64,000 bases of DNA from Sulfurospirillum sp001602955 (GCA_001602955.1 LVAC01000006.1:62001-126000), one strand, 5' to 3'. Numbered from the stretch's first letter, positions 8,487 through 17,799 are shown. A program made the numbers and translations. Notes: generated by a model not told the origin, from the sequence alone.

Positions 8487-9676
8487 TAAAACGGCCTTCC
8501 CATCGGCGGTGTTGCGACCTTTTTCGCCGAAGCGTCTTTGACCTCTTCCACGATAATTTGATCGCCTGCGTGAAGCTCATCGCTAATAATCTCGCTCAAA
8601 CGATTGTCCGTAATACCGACTTTAACCTCGATAGGCTTCGGTAAACCGTTTTCTAACATGTACACCGTCGAAGTCTTTTTCTCTTTTTTATCTTTATGTT
8701 GCGTTAAAGCCGTTCCTTTAGCATCCGTGCCGATCGGTTTGGGTTTAAGGCTCGTCGGTTTATAGCGTAACGCCGCATTGGGAACCAAAAGAGCGTTTTG
8801 ACGTTGTGCCAATACGACATTGACGTATGCCGTCATACCGGGTGCTAAAATCTCTTCGGGATTTTCAACGGTCACGACGACGTCGTAGGTAACGACGTTT
8901 GAGGTTGTCGTCGCGTTAAGGCGTACTTGCTTGACCGTGCCTTGAAAGACGCGATCGGGGAAAGCATCGACCGAAAAATTGACGCTTTGACCTTCTTTAA
9001 TCCGTCCGATGTCCGCTTCGGCAAAGCTGGAGTCGATTTGCATTTGCCTTAAATCTTGGGCAATTTTAAAAAGCGTCGGAGCTTGTAAGCTTGCCGCGAC
9101 GGTCTGTCCGACATCGATTTGACGGTCGATAACGACACCCGAAACCGGCGATTTGATCACGGTATAAGCCAAATTCGTCGCATCTTTTTGGCGTTGTGCC
9201 GCGGCTAAATCCACGGCGGCACGTGCGGCCTTTTGCGCTTGAATCGAGCCATCGAGTTCTTGTTTGGAGATATATGCCTGCGCAAACAATTCACGCATGC
9301 GTTTCAAGTTGGCATCGGCAAGTTCCAAGGAAGCTTGTGCACTTTTTAAATTCGCATCGCTTTGCGCCAATTGCGCCTCAAACAGTGCCGGATCCAATTC
9401 GGCAAGGACTTGTCCCTCTTTAACGCGATCGTTGAAATCGGCATATAAACGAATGATTTTCCCCGAGACTTGCGATCCTACCGTAACGAGAACCAAAGGG
9501 TTAAGCGTGCCGTTGGCAGAGACCGTTTGCGTCAAATCGCCTTGCGTAATCGTTTGAAACTTGTATTTCGCTTCTACGGGAATATCGTGAAAGCGTTGCC
9601 ACCACATGTAAGCACCGATCGTTACTCCGATGAGAAGGAGAAAAAACGTCCATCGGTTCCAGAGGTATTTTTTCAT
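8486..9676 (-). CDS. MacA-type periplasmic adaptor (membrane fusion protein)
   Basis: Adaptor that joins the inner-membrane ABC exporter to the outer-membrane channel. The 396-residue protein has an N-terminal membrane anchor (about residues 8-26), then barrel-sandwich halves on either side of a helical hairpin (about 100-170, rich in Ala, Gln and Lys), followed by beta-barrel and membrane-proximal domains. The lipoyl motif GVVIDRQIDVGQTVAASLQ is typical of MacA/HlyD proteins. It overlaps the upstream outer-membrane factor gene (ATGA-type overlap). Confidence 0.9.
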   Translation of the reverse strand: MKKYLWNRWTFFLLLIGVTIGAYMWWQRFHDIPVEAKYKFQTITQGDLTQTVSANGTLNPLVLVTVGSQVSGKIIRLYADFNDRVKEGQVLAELDPALFEAQLAQSDANLKSAQASLELADANLKRMRELFAQAYISKQELDGSIQAQKAARAAVDLAAAQRQKDATNLAYTVIKSPVSGVVIDRQIDVGQTVAASLQAPTLFKIAQDLRQMQIDSSFAEADIGRIKEGQSVNFSVDAFPDRVFQGTVKQVRLNATTTSNVVTYDVVVTVENPEEILAPGMTAYVNVVLAQRQNALLVPNAALRYKPTSLKPKPIGTDAKGTALTQHKDKKEKKTSTVYMLENGLPKPIEVKVGITDNRLSEIISDELHAGDQIIVEEVKDASAKKVATPPMGRPF

Positions 9677-11028
9677 TCGTTTTCTCCTTTAATCGCTGAC
9701 AAATTTAAGACGCCGATCGCTTTGGCAAGCGTTGCTTTTTCGATATACCAATTGTACAAAGCCTGAATGTACTCTTGCTTGGCGTTGGCAAGCGCACTTT
9801 GCGCACTCAAAAGATCCAAAATAGAGCCCACGCCCGCTTTGTAACGCCCTAACGCGACGTTGTGCGAGGCTTCGGCACTGATGAGCGTATCTTGACTTGC
9901 TTGAATCGTTTGCGTCTCGCTTACAAGCGTTTGATACGTTTGATAAACGTTCAAAGCAACGTCTTGGCGTGTTTTTTCGTATTGCGCTTTACTCAAAAGC
10001 AATTGCTCTTTCGCGGCTTGGACTTTATATTTGGTAGCGTATCCCGTAAAAATAGGAATCGTAACGTACAAACCGATCGTCGATACGCGTGAATCTTGAT
10101 CGCTGATTTTTGAATCGGTATGTCCGATCGAAGAGCTGAGTGAAAAATAAGGCTTCCCGTCGGCTTTAGCGGCTTTAACGTCGGCTTCCTTGGCTTTAAT
10201 CGTTGCCTCGGCGGCTAAAAGATCGGGGTGTTTTATTTGTGCTTCGTCCATCATAGCATGGACGTTTTTCTCAAAATCGTGCGTCGGAGGATTCATAGAG
10301 GGTTCAAACAACGCGACGCTCGTATCGGGAGCGAACCCTAAAACCGATGCCAATGTTCCCTGCGCGCTTCGAAGGTTGCCTTCGGCTTTAATACGCGTCA
10401 ATACCGCTTGCGAATACGCCGTTTTTGCCTGCAACATATCCGCTTGGGTTGCCGTTCCGACGCGAAGTCGGACTTCGGAGGCACTCAAACTCTCTTTGGC
10501 ATAACGTTCCGCTTCAACGGCCGCGTCCAAAGAAGCTTTAGAGCCAAAAAGCGAATAATATGCCTGCAACGCTTCTAAAAAAACCGCCTGAACGGTACCG
10601 TCGTTTGAGGCGGCGGCGGCATTTAAAAGCTGCCTTGCTCTTTGCTCGTTAGCATCGCGTTTTCCAAAGTCGTACAGTAAATACGAAAGTTCCAACGCCG
10701 CTTTATCCACGCGACCCGAAGAGTATTTTTCGGAACTTTCGGTTTGAGCACTCGAACCCGTCGCATCGATCGTCGGTAAAAACGAAGATTTGGCTTGTCC
10801 GACAAGTGCCGCTTGATACAAAAGCGACTGCCATGCAATTTGCGTTTGCGGATTGCGACACAACGCTAGATTGACGACGTCTTCAAGGGATAACGTCCGC
10901 TTGGTATCGACATTTTCACACGAAAGCACGGAAGAAGGAGGAAGTAATTTGTGAGTTTCAAAAGGATCGTTATCGCTTGCATACGCTAAGCTTACGACAA
11001 GTATGAATCCCCATCCATATAAACGCAT
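9673..11028 (-). CDS. TolC-family outer-membrane efflux protein
   Basis: Outer-membrane channel of the tripartite exporter. From the ATG at 11028 it is 451 residues, with a signal peptide (cleavage probably after AYA near residue 20) and two OEP repeats of long alpha-helical segments. A GTG two codons upstream would add two residues. It is the first gene of the four-gene run outer-membrane factor, adaptor, ATPase, permease. This order differs from the E. coli macAB operon, which has no tolC. A TATAAT lies about 35 bases upstream. Confidence 0.9.
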   Translation of the reverse strand: MRLYGWGFILVVSLAYASDNDPFETHKLLPPSSVLSCENVDTKRTLSLEDVVNLALCRNPQTQIAWQSLLYQAALVGQAKSSFLPTIDATGSSAQTESSEKYSSGRVDKAALELSYLLYDFGKRDANEQRARQLLNAAAASNDGTVQAVFLEALQAYYSLFGSKASLDAAVEAERYAKESLSASEVRLRVGTATQADMLQAKTAYSQAVLTRIKAEGNLRSAQGTLASVLGFAPDTSVALFEPSMNPPTHDFEKNVHAMMDEAQIKHPDLLAAEATIKAKEADVKAAKADGKPYFSLSSSIGHTDSKISDQDSRVSTIGLYVTIPIFTGYATKYKVQAAKEQLLLSKAQYEKTRQDVALNVYQTYQTLVSETQTIQASQDTLISAEASHNVALGRYKAGVGSILDLLSAQSALANAKQEYIQALYNWYIEKATLAKAIGVLNLSAIKGENE

Positions 11029-11061
11029 CGGCACATCCCATACACGAATTCAATTTACGTA

Positions 11062-11067
11062 ATTATA
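11062..11067 (-). promoter_or_regulatory. Probable -10 box (TATAAT) of the efflux operon
   Basis: Minus-strand TATAAT in the context TGGCTATAATTACG, 34 bases before the ATG of the outer-membrane factor gene. It would give a leader of roughly 27 bases for the four-gene efflux operon. Confidence 0.5.
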
Positions 11068-11380
11068 GCCATTGAAATGTTAATGCATTGTTTACGAAAC
11101 GATTTTATCGCATCAAGCAGGCACGGAATCTTTCTTGCATTATCAGGCATTGATCGTATGGTACGTTTACAAGTTTAAGGACATCTTAACGAAAGGAATT
11201 TTACTATACCGTTATATTATTATTAATATAGAGTAAAATAAACCTTCTTTTCTGAACGTCTCGGGTATCCACGCTTTTAAACATTCACCCTTTACGTGCG
11301 CAACATCAAAAGAGGCGATCAACCATGATTCGATTGTTATGCGTTATATATAAAAATACATAAGTTGGGGGTTCTTTGTA
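11068..11380 (+). promoter_or_regulatory. Upstream region of the TonB receptor gene; AT-rich inverted repeat, no gene seen
   Basis: An intergenic stretch of over 300 bases before the TonB-dependent receptor. It holds an inverted repeat TATATTA-n4-TAATATA at 11213-11230 in an AT-rich block, which could be an operator or promoter element. A 12-codon reading frame (ATG at 11325, stop at 11361-11363) lies just before the receptor but has no strong support as a real leader peptide. I see no convincing Fur box and no cobalamin or TPP riboswitch signature. The start codon at 11381 is preceded by GGGGG about 10 bases upstream. Confidence 0.4.
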
Positions 11381-13633
11381 ATGAAAAAACAGGTACAAGC
11401 AGCATTCGTGCTGAGCCTTGTCGCCGCATGTACGCTTCACGGAGAAGATTCGTACACGCTAGGAGAAGTCGTCGCGACGGGAAAGGCGGGAAGTGCTACG
11501 GCATTTGAAACGCAGAGTAAAGAGAATATCAATTCTCAGGGTTACAATAAAGACGCCATCGAGCTTTACAGCGGACCGATCGGTATGTCCGCACTTAAAG
11601 TCGTCGGTATGTCGCCCTCGGTAGACTATCAACCGGCGGAAGTTTTCGGATCGAACGAGACATCGTTCCATGATCCTTTGCGTATCCGCGGTAAAAGCCA
11701 ATCGGGTCCCGGCGGCGTTTACATGTTAGAATCGCTTCCGATCAGCGGAAATCCGGGCGGCGGAAAAACGATGTTCGATTTGGAAAATATCGCATGGATC
11801 GATTTGTACAAAGGCTACATGCCTGCCGATAAAAGCCTTGGTTTTTCAAACCTCATCGGAAAAGTCGATATGATCGTCGATCGACCGAAAAAAGAGATGG
11901 AAACGACGGTTTCTCAAACGGTGGGTTCGGATAACGCTTTACGCACCTTTTTACGCTTTGATACGGGTCAAATGGGTGACGTATCGGCTTTTGGATCGGT
12001 TTCTAAAACCACGGGCGACAAATGGAAAGGCGAAGGCGATCTGGATCGAACCAACGTTATGTTGGGTATGACCTATACGCCGAACGACAATTTCAAAAGC
12101 GAGCTCTTTTTCGTTCATAGCGAAGACGATCACCATAACTATTACGGACTGACCTATGCCGAAGCAAAAGACCTCGATACCTATTATAAAAAAGATTGGA
12201 ATACGGCTTATCCGACAACGAAGAATGCCAACTATTACGATTGGAATAAACAATCTTTCACCGACGATGTCGTAACCGCCAACTTTGAATACCGTTTTGC
12301 CAACGACTCTGTTTTAAGTTTCAAACCCTATTATTCGCGAGATAAAGGTGAATACTGGTTTACCAATAACTCTTCGACTCCGACGACATCGGCAGTCACG
12401 CAATGGCTAATCGATCACGAACGTTACGGAGCGGTTTTAGCGTACGAAATACCGATTATCGAAGAGATGGCGATGAAAATCGGTTACTGGTACGGGAAAC
12501 AAGACTTACCCGGACCACCGACGAGTCGTAGAGTCTACGGCGTAACATCAACGGGAGCACTCAAATACAACGGCTGGGGAATGCTAGCTGAAGAGTCTTC
12601 TCACGAATTTAGCTCACCGTTTGTACAACTAAGCGGCGATATTAACGACTTTAGTTACGCTTTCGGGTTGCGTTACCTTGACTTCACCTTGGCAAAAATC
12701 AACAGCCATAGTGCCAATGCAACCGGTTCGACGATCAGCTCCGATTACGATACCGCTTTAGGACAAATTCCGCTTGATCCGTGGTCGAGCGTTGCTTCAA
12801 AAAATTTTACCGAATGGCTACCGAGTGCGTATTTAGGCTATAAACTCACACCCAATACCGAAATCTATTTTGATTACGGCAGAAGCTACGGATACGACGT
12901 AAACCTCTTCCCTTCGTATATCTCCGGACGCGCGACGTATGTCGGGAAACACGTTACGCTTCAACAATTATGGGATAAACAAGAGTTAGAGATCTCGGAT
13001 AACTTCGACATCGGGCTTAAGTATAAAGTAGGCGACATCGTCTTGGCACCAAATCTTTTTTATACCAAAGTTTCCGGTAAACAAGCCACCGTTTACGACA
13101 CGCAATACGGCGTCAAATACCCGACCAATAGCATCGATGCTGCTAGCTACGGTGCCGAGTTTGCGATTAGCGGTGCATTGAGCGAACATTTCGACTTCTT
13201 GGCAAGTGCGTTTTACAATCGTTACTACTATACCGACGAGTTCCAAACAACGGCAACCGCTACGACGTCTATTAAAAACAATCAAGTTCCCGACGCTCCG
13301 ATGCACGGACTTAAAGGTTCAATGACGTATAAAATCGGAAGTTGGAAATTTACGCCGATCGTTCGCTACACGGCAAGCAGATACGGAACGGTCGATCATA
13401 CGGAAGAGATTCCCTCTTTTACGACGGTCGATTTCAACGTCGATTACAAATTACCTAAAATACAAGGGTTTAAAGAGGGTAACGTACAGTTAAATCTGGT
13501 CAATCTTTTGGACAGAGAATACATTGCGTCCATTATTACCCCGGACAATGCTCTTTCTGCCGACGGTGTAACCACTTCTTACTTAACAGGTGCGCCTTTC
13601 GGTGCTTACGTAAGCGTTACGCTTAAATTCTAA
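11381..13633 (+). CDS. TonB-dependent outer-membrane receptor
   Basis: A 750-residue outer-membrane beta-barrel that takes up a ligand (iron complex, cobalamin or similar) using energy from TonB. It has a signal peptide (about residues 1-22), a TonB-box-like YTLGEVVATG directly after it, a plug domain (about 30-170, with PLRIRGKS and GGVYMLESLPI), and a long barrel with alternating aromatic strands. The C-terminus NLLDREYIASI...VSVTLKF with terminal Phe is typical for barrel assembly. The ligand cannot be deduced, and no ABC importer or iron gene is adjacent. Expression is probably regulated through the long upstream region. Confidence 0.9.
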   Translation: MKKQVQAAFVLSLVAACTLHGEDSYTLGEVVATGKAGSATAFETQSKENINSQGYNKDAIELYSGPIGMSALKVVGMSPSVDYQPAEVFGSNETSFHDPLRIRGKSQSGPGGVYMLESLPISGNPGGGKTMFDLENIAWIDLYKGYMPADKSLGFSNLIGKVDMIVDRPKKEMETTVSQTVGSDNALRTFLRFDTGQMGDVSAFGSVSKTTGDKWKGEGDLDRTNVMLGMTYTPNDNFKSELFFVHSEDDHHNYYGLTYAEAKDLDTYYKKDWNTAYPTTKNANYYDWNKQSFTDDVVTANFEYRFANDSVLSFKPYYSRDKGEYWFTNNSSTPTTSAVTQWLIDHERYGAVLAYEIPIIEEMAMKIGYWYGKQDLPGPPTSRRVYGVTSTGALKYNGWGMLAEESSHEFSSPFVQLSGDINDFSYAFGLRYLDFTLAKINSHSANATGSTISSDYDTALGQIPLDPWSSVASKNFTEWLPSAYLGYKLTPNTEIYFDYGRSYGYDVNLFPSYISGRATYVGKHVTLQQLWDKQELEISDNFDIGLKYKVGDIVLAPNLFYTKVSGKQATVYDTQYGVKYPTNSIDAASYGAEFAISGALSEHFDFLASAFYNRYYYTDEFQTTATATTSIKNNQVPDAPMHGLKGSMTYKIGSWKFTPIVRYTASRYGTVDHTEEIPSFTTVDFNVDYKLPKIQGFKEGNVQLNLVNLLDREYIASIITPDNALSADGVTTSYLTGAPFGAYVSVTLKF

Positions 13634-13641
13634 AATGCGTT

Positions 13642-13678
13642 CACTTTGCCTTACATGTCATGATGTTGAGGCAAAGTG
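13642..13678. terminator. Stem-loop between convergent genes, containing a TTACATGTCA copy
   Basis: Perfect 10-bp inverted repeat CACTTTGCCT / AGGCAAAGTG (13642-13651 and 13669-13678), 8 bases after the receptor stop and 18 bases before the convergent RND gene ends. One copy of the dispersed 10-mer (13651-13660) forms the left side of the loop. U-runs on both sides are weak, so it may act as a bidirectional terminator or only as an RNA 3'-end hairpin. Confidence 0.6.
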
Positions 13679-13696
13679 TTCTCAAAAATGCGTAAG

Positions 13697-16180
13697 CTAC
13701 TTCTTGAGCTTAGGCTTGCCGAACGGTTTGAAAAAGAGAACCAAAAACGGCGAGAAAAGTAAATCCGAGACGATGGCAACCAATAAAACAAGTACCGTCA
13801 AAAGACCGAAAATCAGCGTCGGAATGAAGTTGGACGTAACCAAAACCAAAAATCCGATAATCGTCGCCAACGAGTAGTAAAACATACCGAAGGCTATCGT
13901 ACCGTGCGCACGATGCATCGAAGCGACATAATCGCCATCACGCGCAAGTTCTTCTCTAAAGCGGTAATAGTAATGAATAGTATTGTCCACCGTAATACCC
14001 AAGGCGATCGAGGCGATCGTAATGCTCATCATATCTAAAGGAATATCGAAAATTCCCATAATACCGAAAATAACACTTACGGGAACCATATTGACGATCA
14101 TCGCAACCGTCGCGATTTTAAACGAGCGAAATAAAAATAAAAACATACCGCCCAAAGAGAGCAGTGCAAAGCCTAAGGTTGAAATTTGCGAGCTGAAAAG
14201 CGATTGAAGCATATTGTTGTACAGCACCATCATACCGACCAGTTTATAATTCTCGACCTCTAAACCGACTTTCGTATGCAACTCGGTTTGAATACGCTCT
14301 AAAAGTTCGTTACGATGCAAATTCGGATTGGAATCTACGACGCGGATCACGAAGCGCGCTTCGTTATGTTCGATATTGACAAAAGGCGAAATCAGCAATC
14401 GTTTGTCTTTTTCGGGAAGCTGATTGTACAAAAGTGCCAACTCCACGCCGTCAAAATCCTTGCCGTCTTTTAAAATACGCCCGACTTTAGAGAGTGTTCC
14501 CAAAGAGGAAACATGCCCGACTTCGGGCAGGGAGAGCAAATAGTCGTGTACTTTTAAAATCGTCTCCATTTTCTGCGCGGTAAACCAATACTGCGCTTTG
14601 TCGTCCATAGCGTTAAATTCGGCTTCAAAGCTATCCATCGGCGTTGTAGCACCCGAATTTGGCGTTGCTTCTTCCGCCGTTTTCGGAAATTTGACGACCA
14701 CTTCAAGCGGTGTCGTTCCGCCTAAATTATTGTCGATTTTATCCATACCTTTATAAATTTCGGTACCTTTTTTAAAATAGTTGATAAAGCTATTTTCTAC
14801 GACAAGGTGCGTGACGCCGTATCCGCTAAAGACAAAAAGTCCGATCACGACGGTAATAATGATTTTCCCGTGATGCTCGACAATGCGGGCGAACGTTTGG
14901 TTGAGCGTAAAGAGATGATCGAAAGTCAATACCGGAGGCTCTTTTTTGAGCAACATCATCATCGCCGGAAAAAGCAGATACGCGGCGATCAACGAAACGG
15001 TCACGCCGATATTCATCATATTTCCCAAATCAATGATCGGTAAAATATCACATGTCATTAACGAACCGAATCCCGCAACGGACGTTAAAATAACGAATAC
15101 GGAAGGAACGCTCATCCGACCCAACGTAATTTCGAGCAATTCTTGTTGTGAAGCGTTTGGATAAAGCGCGTACTCTTCGCGGTAACACACAATCAAGTGA
15201 ATAACCAACGAAAGCGTGGTAATCAGCTGCATCGCGACGTAATTGGAAGAGATGACGGTCACTTCCAATCCCAAAAGCGCGTTAATTCCCGTCGTTACGA
15301 CGACAGCGACAAACGATACGACGATGGGAAGCACGACAAAGCGCATCTGTCTAAAGATGACCCAAAGAACCAAAAGCATAATGACCAAGATAGCCCCGCC
15401 GTAGATAGCAATATCGTCTTTAACGAAATGAATCATATCGTCCGCGATCATCATGACGCCGCCTAAAAAAAGCTCGCCCGTCGGCTGATAGGGCTTGAGC
15501 GTCTCTCGAACGTTAACGATCAGTTGGTGCGTCGACTCGCGCGAACTGTCGCGGTAGGCTTTAAACTCGGCTTTTACGGACTCAAATGCTCGGGTTTCCT
15601 CCGCATTTAAAGCACGTTCCTGCGAAAGCGTCAACCATTCGTTACGCTTACCCAAAAGCTCCGTATACCGCGCGTCGTCTTTGAGATTGACCACCACGGC
15701 CGTTGTTTTAAAATCGCGGCTTACGAGATTGGCGGCATACAAAGGGCTCGTCGTCAGCTCTTCTTGAACCATACTTTTATTGATGTCGGAAGCAGCGATC
15801 GTTCGTACGTTGGAGACGACGTCTTGAACTTTTTGCGGCGGACTTTGCAATAAGGGAACGTCAAGAAGCGACGTGACACTTTCAACGCCTTCAATTTTGA
15901 GCAAATCGTTTTTAAGACTTTGAATCGTTTTAAGGGTTGTATCGTCCAGCAAATACGCTTTCGGGCTAAACGAAATAACGAGATAATCGGGACTAATGTA
16001 GCGCCCGTGAACTTCCCGCGTTAACTTTAAATCTTGATCGTTTTCCAAGAGCAACGTTTCAGCCGAAGCGTCGATGCTCAAATCGCGGGCATAATAGCCG
16101 AAAATGCCCGTTAAAATTGCTAACGCAAGCAAAACGACTTTAAAATGCGTCGTAATAAAATGAATGTACAGTTTGATCAT
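13697..16180 (-). CDS. RND-superfamily (MMPL/HpnN-like) membrane transporter
   Basis: An 827-residue inner-membrane protein of the RND superfamily. It has one N-terminal helix (about 12-32), a periplasmic loop, five or six helices, a second large periplasmic loop and another helix block, the duplicated 12-helix plan of MMPL/HpnN proteins that move lipids or hydrophobic compounds. The ATG at 16180 is chosen because the longer frame starts at a TTG (16231) and runs through a TGACATGTAA copy between genes. No adaptor or outer-membrane partner is adjacent. Substrate unknown. Confidence 0.85.
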   Translation of the reverse strand: MIKLYIHFITTHFKVVLLALAILTGIFGYYARDLSIDASAETLLLENDQDLKLTREVHGRYISPDYLVISFSPKAYLLDDTTLKTIQSLKNDLLKIEGVESVTSLLDVPLLQSPPQKVQDVVSNVRTIAASDINKSMVQEELTTSPLYAANLVSRDFKTTAVVVNLKDDARYTELLGKRNEWLTLSQERALNAEETRAFESVKAEFKAYRDSSRESTHQLIVNVRETLKPYQPTGELFLGGVMMIADDMIHFVKDDIAIYGGAILVIMLLVLWVIFRQMRFVVLPIVVSFVAVVVTTGINALLGLEVTVISSNYVAMQLITTLSLVIHLIVCYREEYALYPNASQQELLEITLGRMSVPSVFVILTSVAGFGSLMTCDILPIIDLGNMMNIGVTVSLIAAYLLFPAMMMLLKKEPPVLTFDHLFTLNQTFARIVEHHGKIIITVVIGLFVFSGYGVTHLVVENSFINYFKKGTEIYKGMDKIDNNLGGTTPLEVVVKFPKTAEEATPNSGATTPMDSFEAEFNAMDDKAQYWFTAQKMETILKVHDYLLSLPEVGHVSSLGTLSKVGRILKDGKDFDGVELALLYNQLPEKDKRLLISPFVNIEHNEARFVIRVVDSNPNLHRNELLERIQTELHTKVGLEVENYKLVGMMVLYNNMLQSLFSSQISTLGFALLSLGGMFLFLFRSFKIATVAMIVNMVPVSVIFGIMGIFDIPLDMMSITIASIALGITVDNTIHYYYRFREELARDGDYVASMHRAHGTIAFGMFYYSLATIIGFLVLVTSNFIPTLIFGLLTVLVLLVAIVSDLLFSPFLVLFFKPFGKPKLKK

Positions 16181-16305
16181 ACTATGAACTCTCGTTTTTA
16201 AATCGTGACATGTAAGATAAATGGGCTTCAAAAGAGGCGAAAATGGTGACGAGCCCTGTGATTTTGCGGTATTTTAGCCTAAATTAACTTATAGGAAATA
16301 CGCAA

Positions 16306-16344
16306 CGTCGGTCTTGAACAAGCAATGCCCTTGAAAGACCGACG
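16306..16344 (-). terminator. Stem-loop downstream of the lpxR-like gene
   Basis: Perfect 10-bp inverted repeat (CGTCGGTCTT at 16306-16315, AAGACCGACG at 16335-16344) with a 19-base loop, 7 bases after the stop of the lpxR-like gene. There is no clear U-run, so terminator function is likely by position only. Confidence 0.5.
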
Positions 16345-16351
16345 CCGAGGT

Positions 16352-17305
16352 TTAATCCCACTTCCAAACAAGACCGATGCCGCCGGTTTGCTCATTGCTC
16401 GAATGCTTCGTTCCTTTCATGTCGGTATCGACCGATTTGAGGTAAAACGAAAGTTTAACATCTGACCATAAAAGATCTAAAGCGAGTTTTTCGCCGACCA
16501 TATCGTCAAGCTTATCGAGTCGATACCCTTCGTCGATTGCCTCGTCGATTAAATAGTAGGTATGAAATTTATTGTAAAATACCCCCAAAGACACGGCCCA
16601 CGTAAAACTCTTTTGCGGTTCGTAATTAAGAAGCGAGCTTTCGTTGGCGCCGATGAAATTCCCTGCCGTACTGAAACTACGCATTGCTTTACTGCTAAGC
16701 CGCAACGTCGTACCCACCAACGCTCCGGTATAAAAATTTCCAAGATCGGCTTTGGCGTTTGTCGTCCAATCAAAGCTTAAATCGCCAAACGATACGGGAT
16801 CGGTTTTATACCCTATTTGATACGACGCGCCGTACAAAAATTCATCTCGAAGCTGATTGTCCCAGCCTTCGGGTTTATCGAATCTAAAGACGGTATGAAA
16901 ACGCTTCTGAAGAGTATCGGCTTGCGTAGAAGGGCCGACCATTCCTACATTAAGCCCAACCTCATGGAAAAAATTGGCAGAAGATTTATACGCAAGAAAA
17001 TTTAAATCAAGATAACCCGCATAGGGTAAGTCATCTAAATCCCGCGTACGGATATCTTTATTTTCGGGAGTAAATATCGCATGCGAAAGCGACAAAGCGA
17101 CATTTTTCTGCCCCAAATCGATAAAACTCAAAAGATCCGGAAACGTCGTATCGGCATCACTCATCCACGTCATATACATTCCGTTGGTATAATGATGATC
17201 CTGCCCCACGATAGCGTCGTTTTCCAAGACCAAAGAAACGGTATCGGCTCGTGCCCATGAGCATATTAAAACCGCCAAACTTACAGTCAAGATAGTTTTT
17301 TTCAT
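16352..17305 (-). CDS. LpxR-like lipid A 3'-O-deacylase (DUF2219 family)
   Basis: A 317-residue outer-membrane protein with a signal peptide (about residues 1-20, ending ARA) and the LpxR hallmark right after it: LENDAIVGQDHHYTNGMYMTW. In LpxR, the Asn-Asp pair and the Thr of YTNG belong to the calcium-binding and active site. The rest is a beta-barrel with alternating aromatic residues ending in VWKWD. LpxR removes the 3'-acyloxyacyl group of lipid A, changing the outer membrane and its recognition by host immunity; that role is inferred. It has its own promoter and downstream hairpin. Confidence 0.82.
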   Translation of the reverse strand: MKKTILTVSLAVLICSWARADTVSLVLENDAIVGQDHHYTNGMYMTWMSDADTTFPDLLSFIDLGQKNVALSLSHAIFTPENKDIRTRDLDDLPYAGYLDLNFLAYKSSANFFHEVGLNVGMVGPSTQADTLQKRFHTVFRFDKPEGWDNQLRDEFLYGASYQIGYKTDPVSFGDLSFDWTTNAKADLGNFYTGALVGTTLRLSSKAMRSFSTAGNFIGANESSLLNYEPQKSFTWAVSLGVFYNKFHTYYLIDEAIDEGYRLDKLDDMVGEKLALDLLWSDVKLSFYLKSVDTDMKGTKHSSNEQTGGIGLVWKWD

Positions 17306-17340
17306 TCGTTACCTAACACACTGAACATTTTAAAAGCTAA

Positions 17341-17346
17341 ATTATA
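17341..17346 (-). promoter_or_regulatory. Probable -10 box (TATAAT) of the lpxR-like gene
   Basis: Minus-strand TATAAT in GGGATATAATTTAGC, 36 bases before the lpxR-like start codon. No clear -35 box. Confidence 0.5.
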
Positions 17347-17462
17347 TCCCAAGAGTCCTATTTTCAGACTTATACACTATAAATTGCCCTCATTCAACGC
17401 GCCTCAAGGCTTGGGTACAATTTTACCGGGATGATATTATGTATTAAAAATTGTGAGCAAAT

Positions 17463-17643
17463 ATGTGTAATTATCTTATAGGGAAGAATGATGCAAATAT
17501 TAAACGCCGAATCTGTTGGGTCATAAACACCGTTCAATGATACTCTAAAAATATGCTCGGTATTGCAGAGGGCTAAAGAATCGAAAAAAAGCAACATTTT
17601 TGAGCAAGTTGCGTAACGTTTTGGACACAATTTGGGCACAGTA
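17463..17643 (+). pseudogene. Decayed 3' end of a tyrosine recombinase (integrase) beside tRNA-Ser
   Basis: Degenerate coding sequence in the 385-base gap between the lpxR-like gene and the tRNA. One frame reads ...GKNDANIK up to about 17503. After a one-base shift the next frame reads NLLGHKHRSMIL, a stop, then KYARY, and ends in DTIWAQ before a TAG at 17641-17643. ANIKxxxxLLGHKSxxMTLxYARY is the conserved C-terminal block of tyrosine recombinases, with the second conserved histidine (LGHK) and the catalytic Tyr (KYARY). The frameshift and internal stop show it is dead. It points toward and ends about 50 bases from the tRNA 3' end, the usual site of such elements. The rest of 17347-17462 shows nothing recognisable. 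Confidence 0.6.
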
Positions 17644-17691
17644 GCATTTTGGCTGTCTCAAAGTACTTATTTTAGGAGATTAAAAATGTGG

Positions 17692-17781
17692 TGGCGGACA
17701 GAGAGGGATTTGAACCCTCGGTCAGGTTGCCCCGACGCACCCTTAGCAGGGGTGTGGTTTCAGCCACTCACCCATCTGTCC
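17692..17781 (-). tRNA. tRNA-Ser (anticodon GCU)
   Basis: A 90-base class II tRNA with a long variable arm. The acceptor arm is GGACAGA/TCTGTCC with a G discriminator and encoded CCA. The anticodon stem CACCC/GGGTG holds loop CTGCTAA, giving anticodon GCU, which reads AGC and AGU serine codons. The T-arm GAGGGTTCAAATCCCTC is standard. The 3' end lies next to the integrase remnant. Confidence 0.96.
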
Positions 17782-17799
17782 AAGAAAAAGTAGAGTGCA

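Noticed and set aside
11035..11380. Cobalamin or TPP riboswitch or Fur box before the TonB receptor
   Set aside because: I looked for the conserved boxes and found no convincing match.
16181..16231. Longer N-terminus for the RND transporter
   Set aside because: It starts at TTG, reads through an intergenic motif copy and adds residues not expected before the first membrane helix.
17394..17639. 81-codon minus-strand frame in the gap before tRNA-Ser
   Set aside because: It is antisense to the degenerate integrase block, has no good ribosome-binding site, and its product resembles nothing I know.
16352..17691. Second attachment-site copy of the tRNA-Ser 3' end
   Set aside because: I looked for a repeat of the T-arm and acceptor end near the integrase remnant and did not find one in the window.
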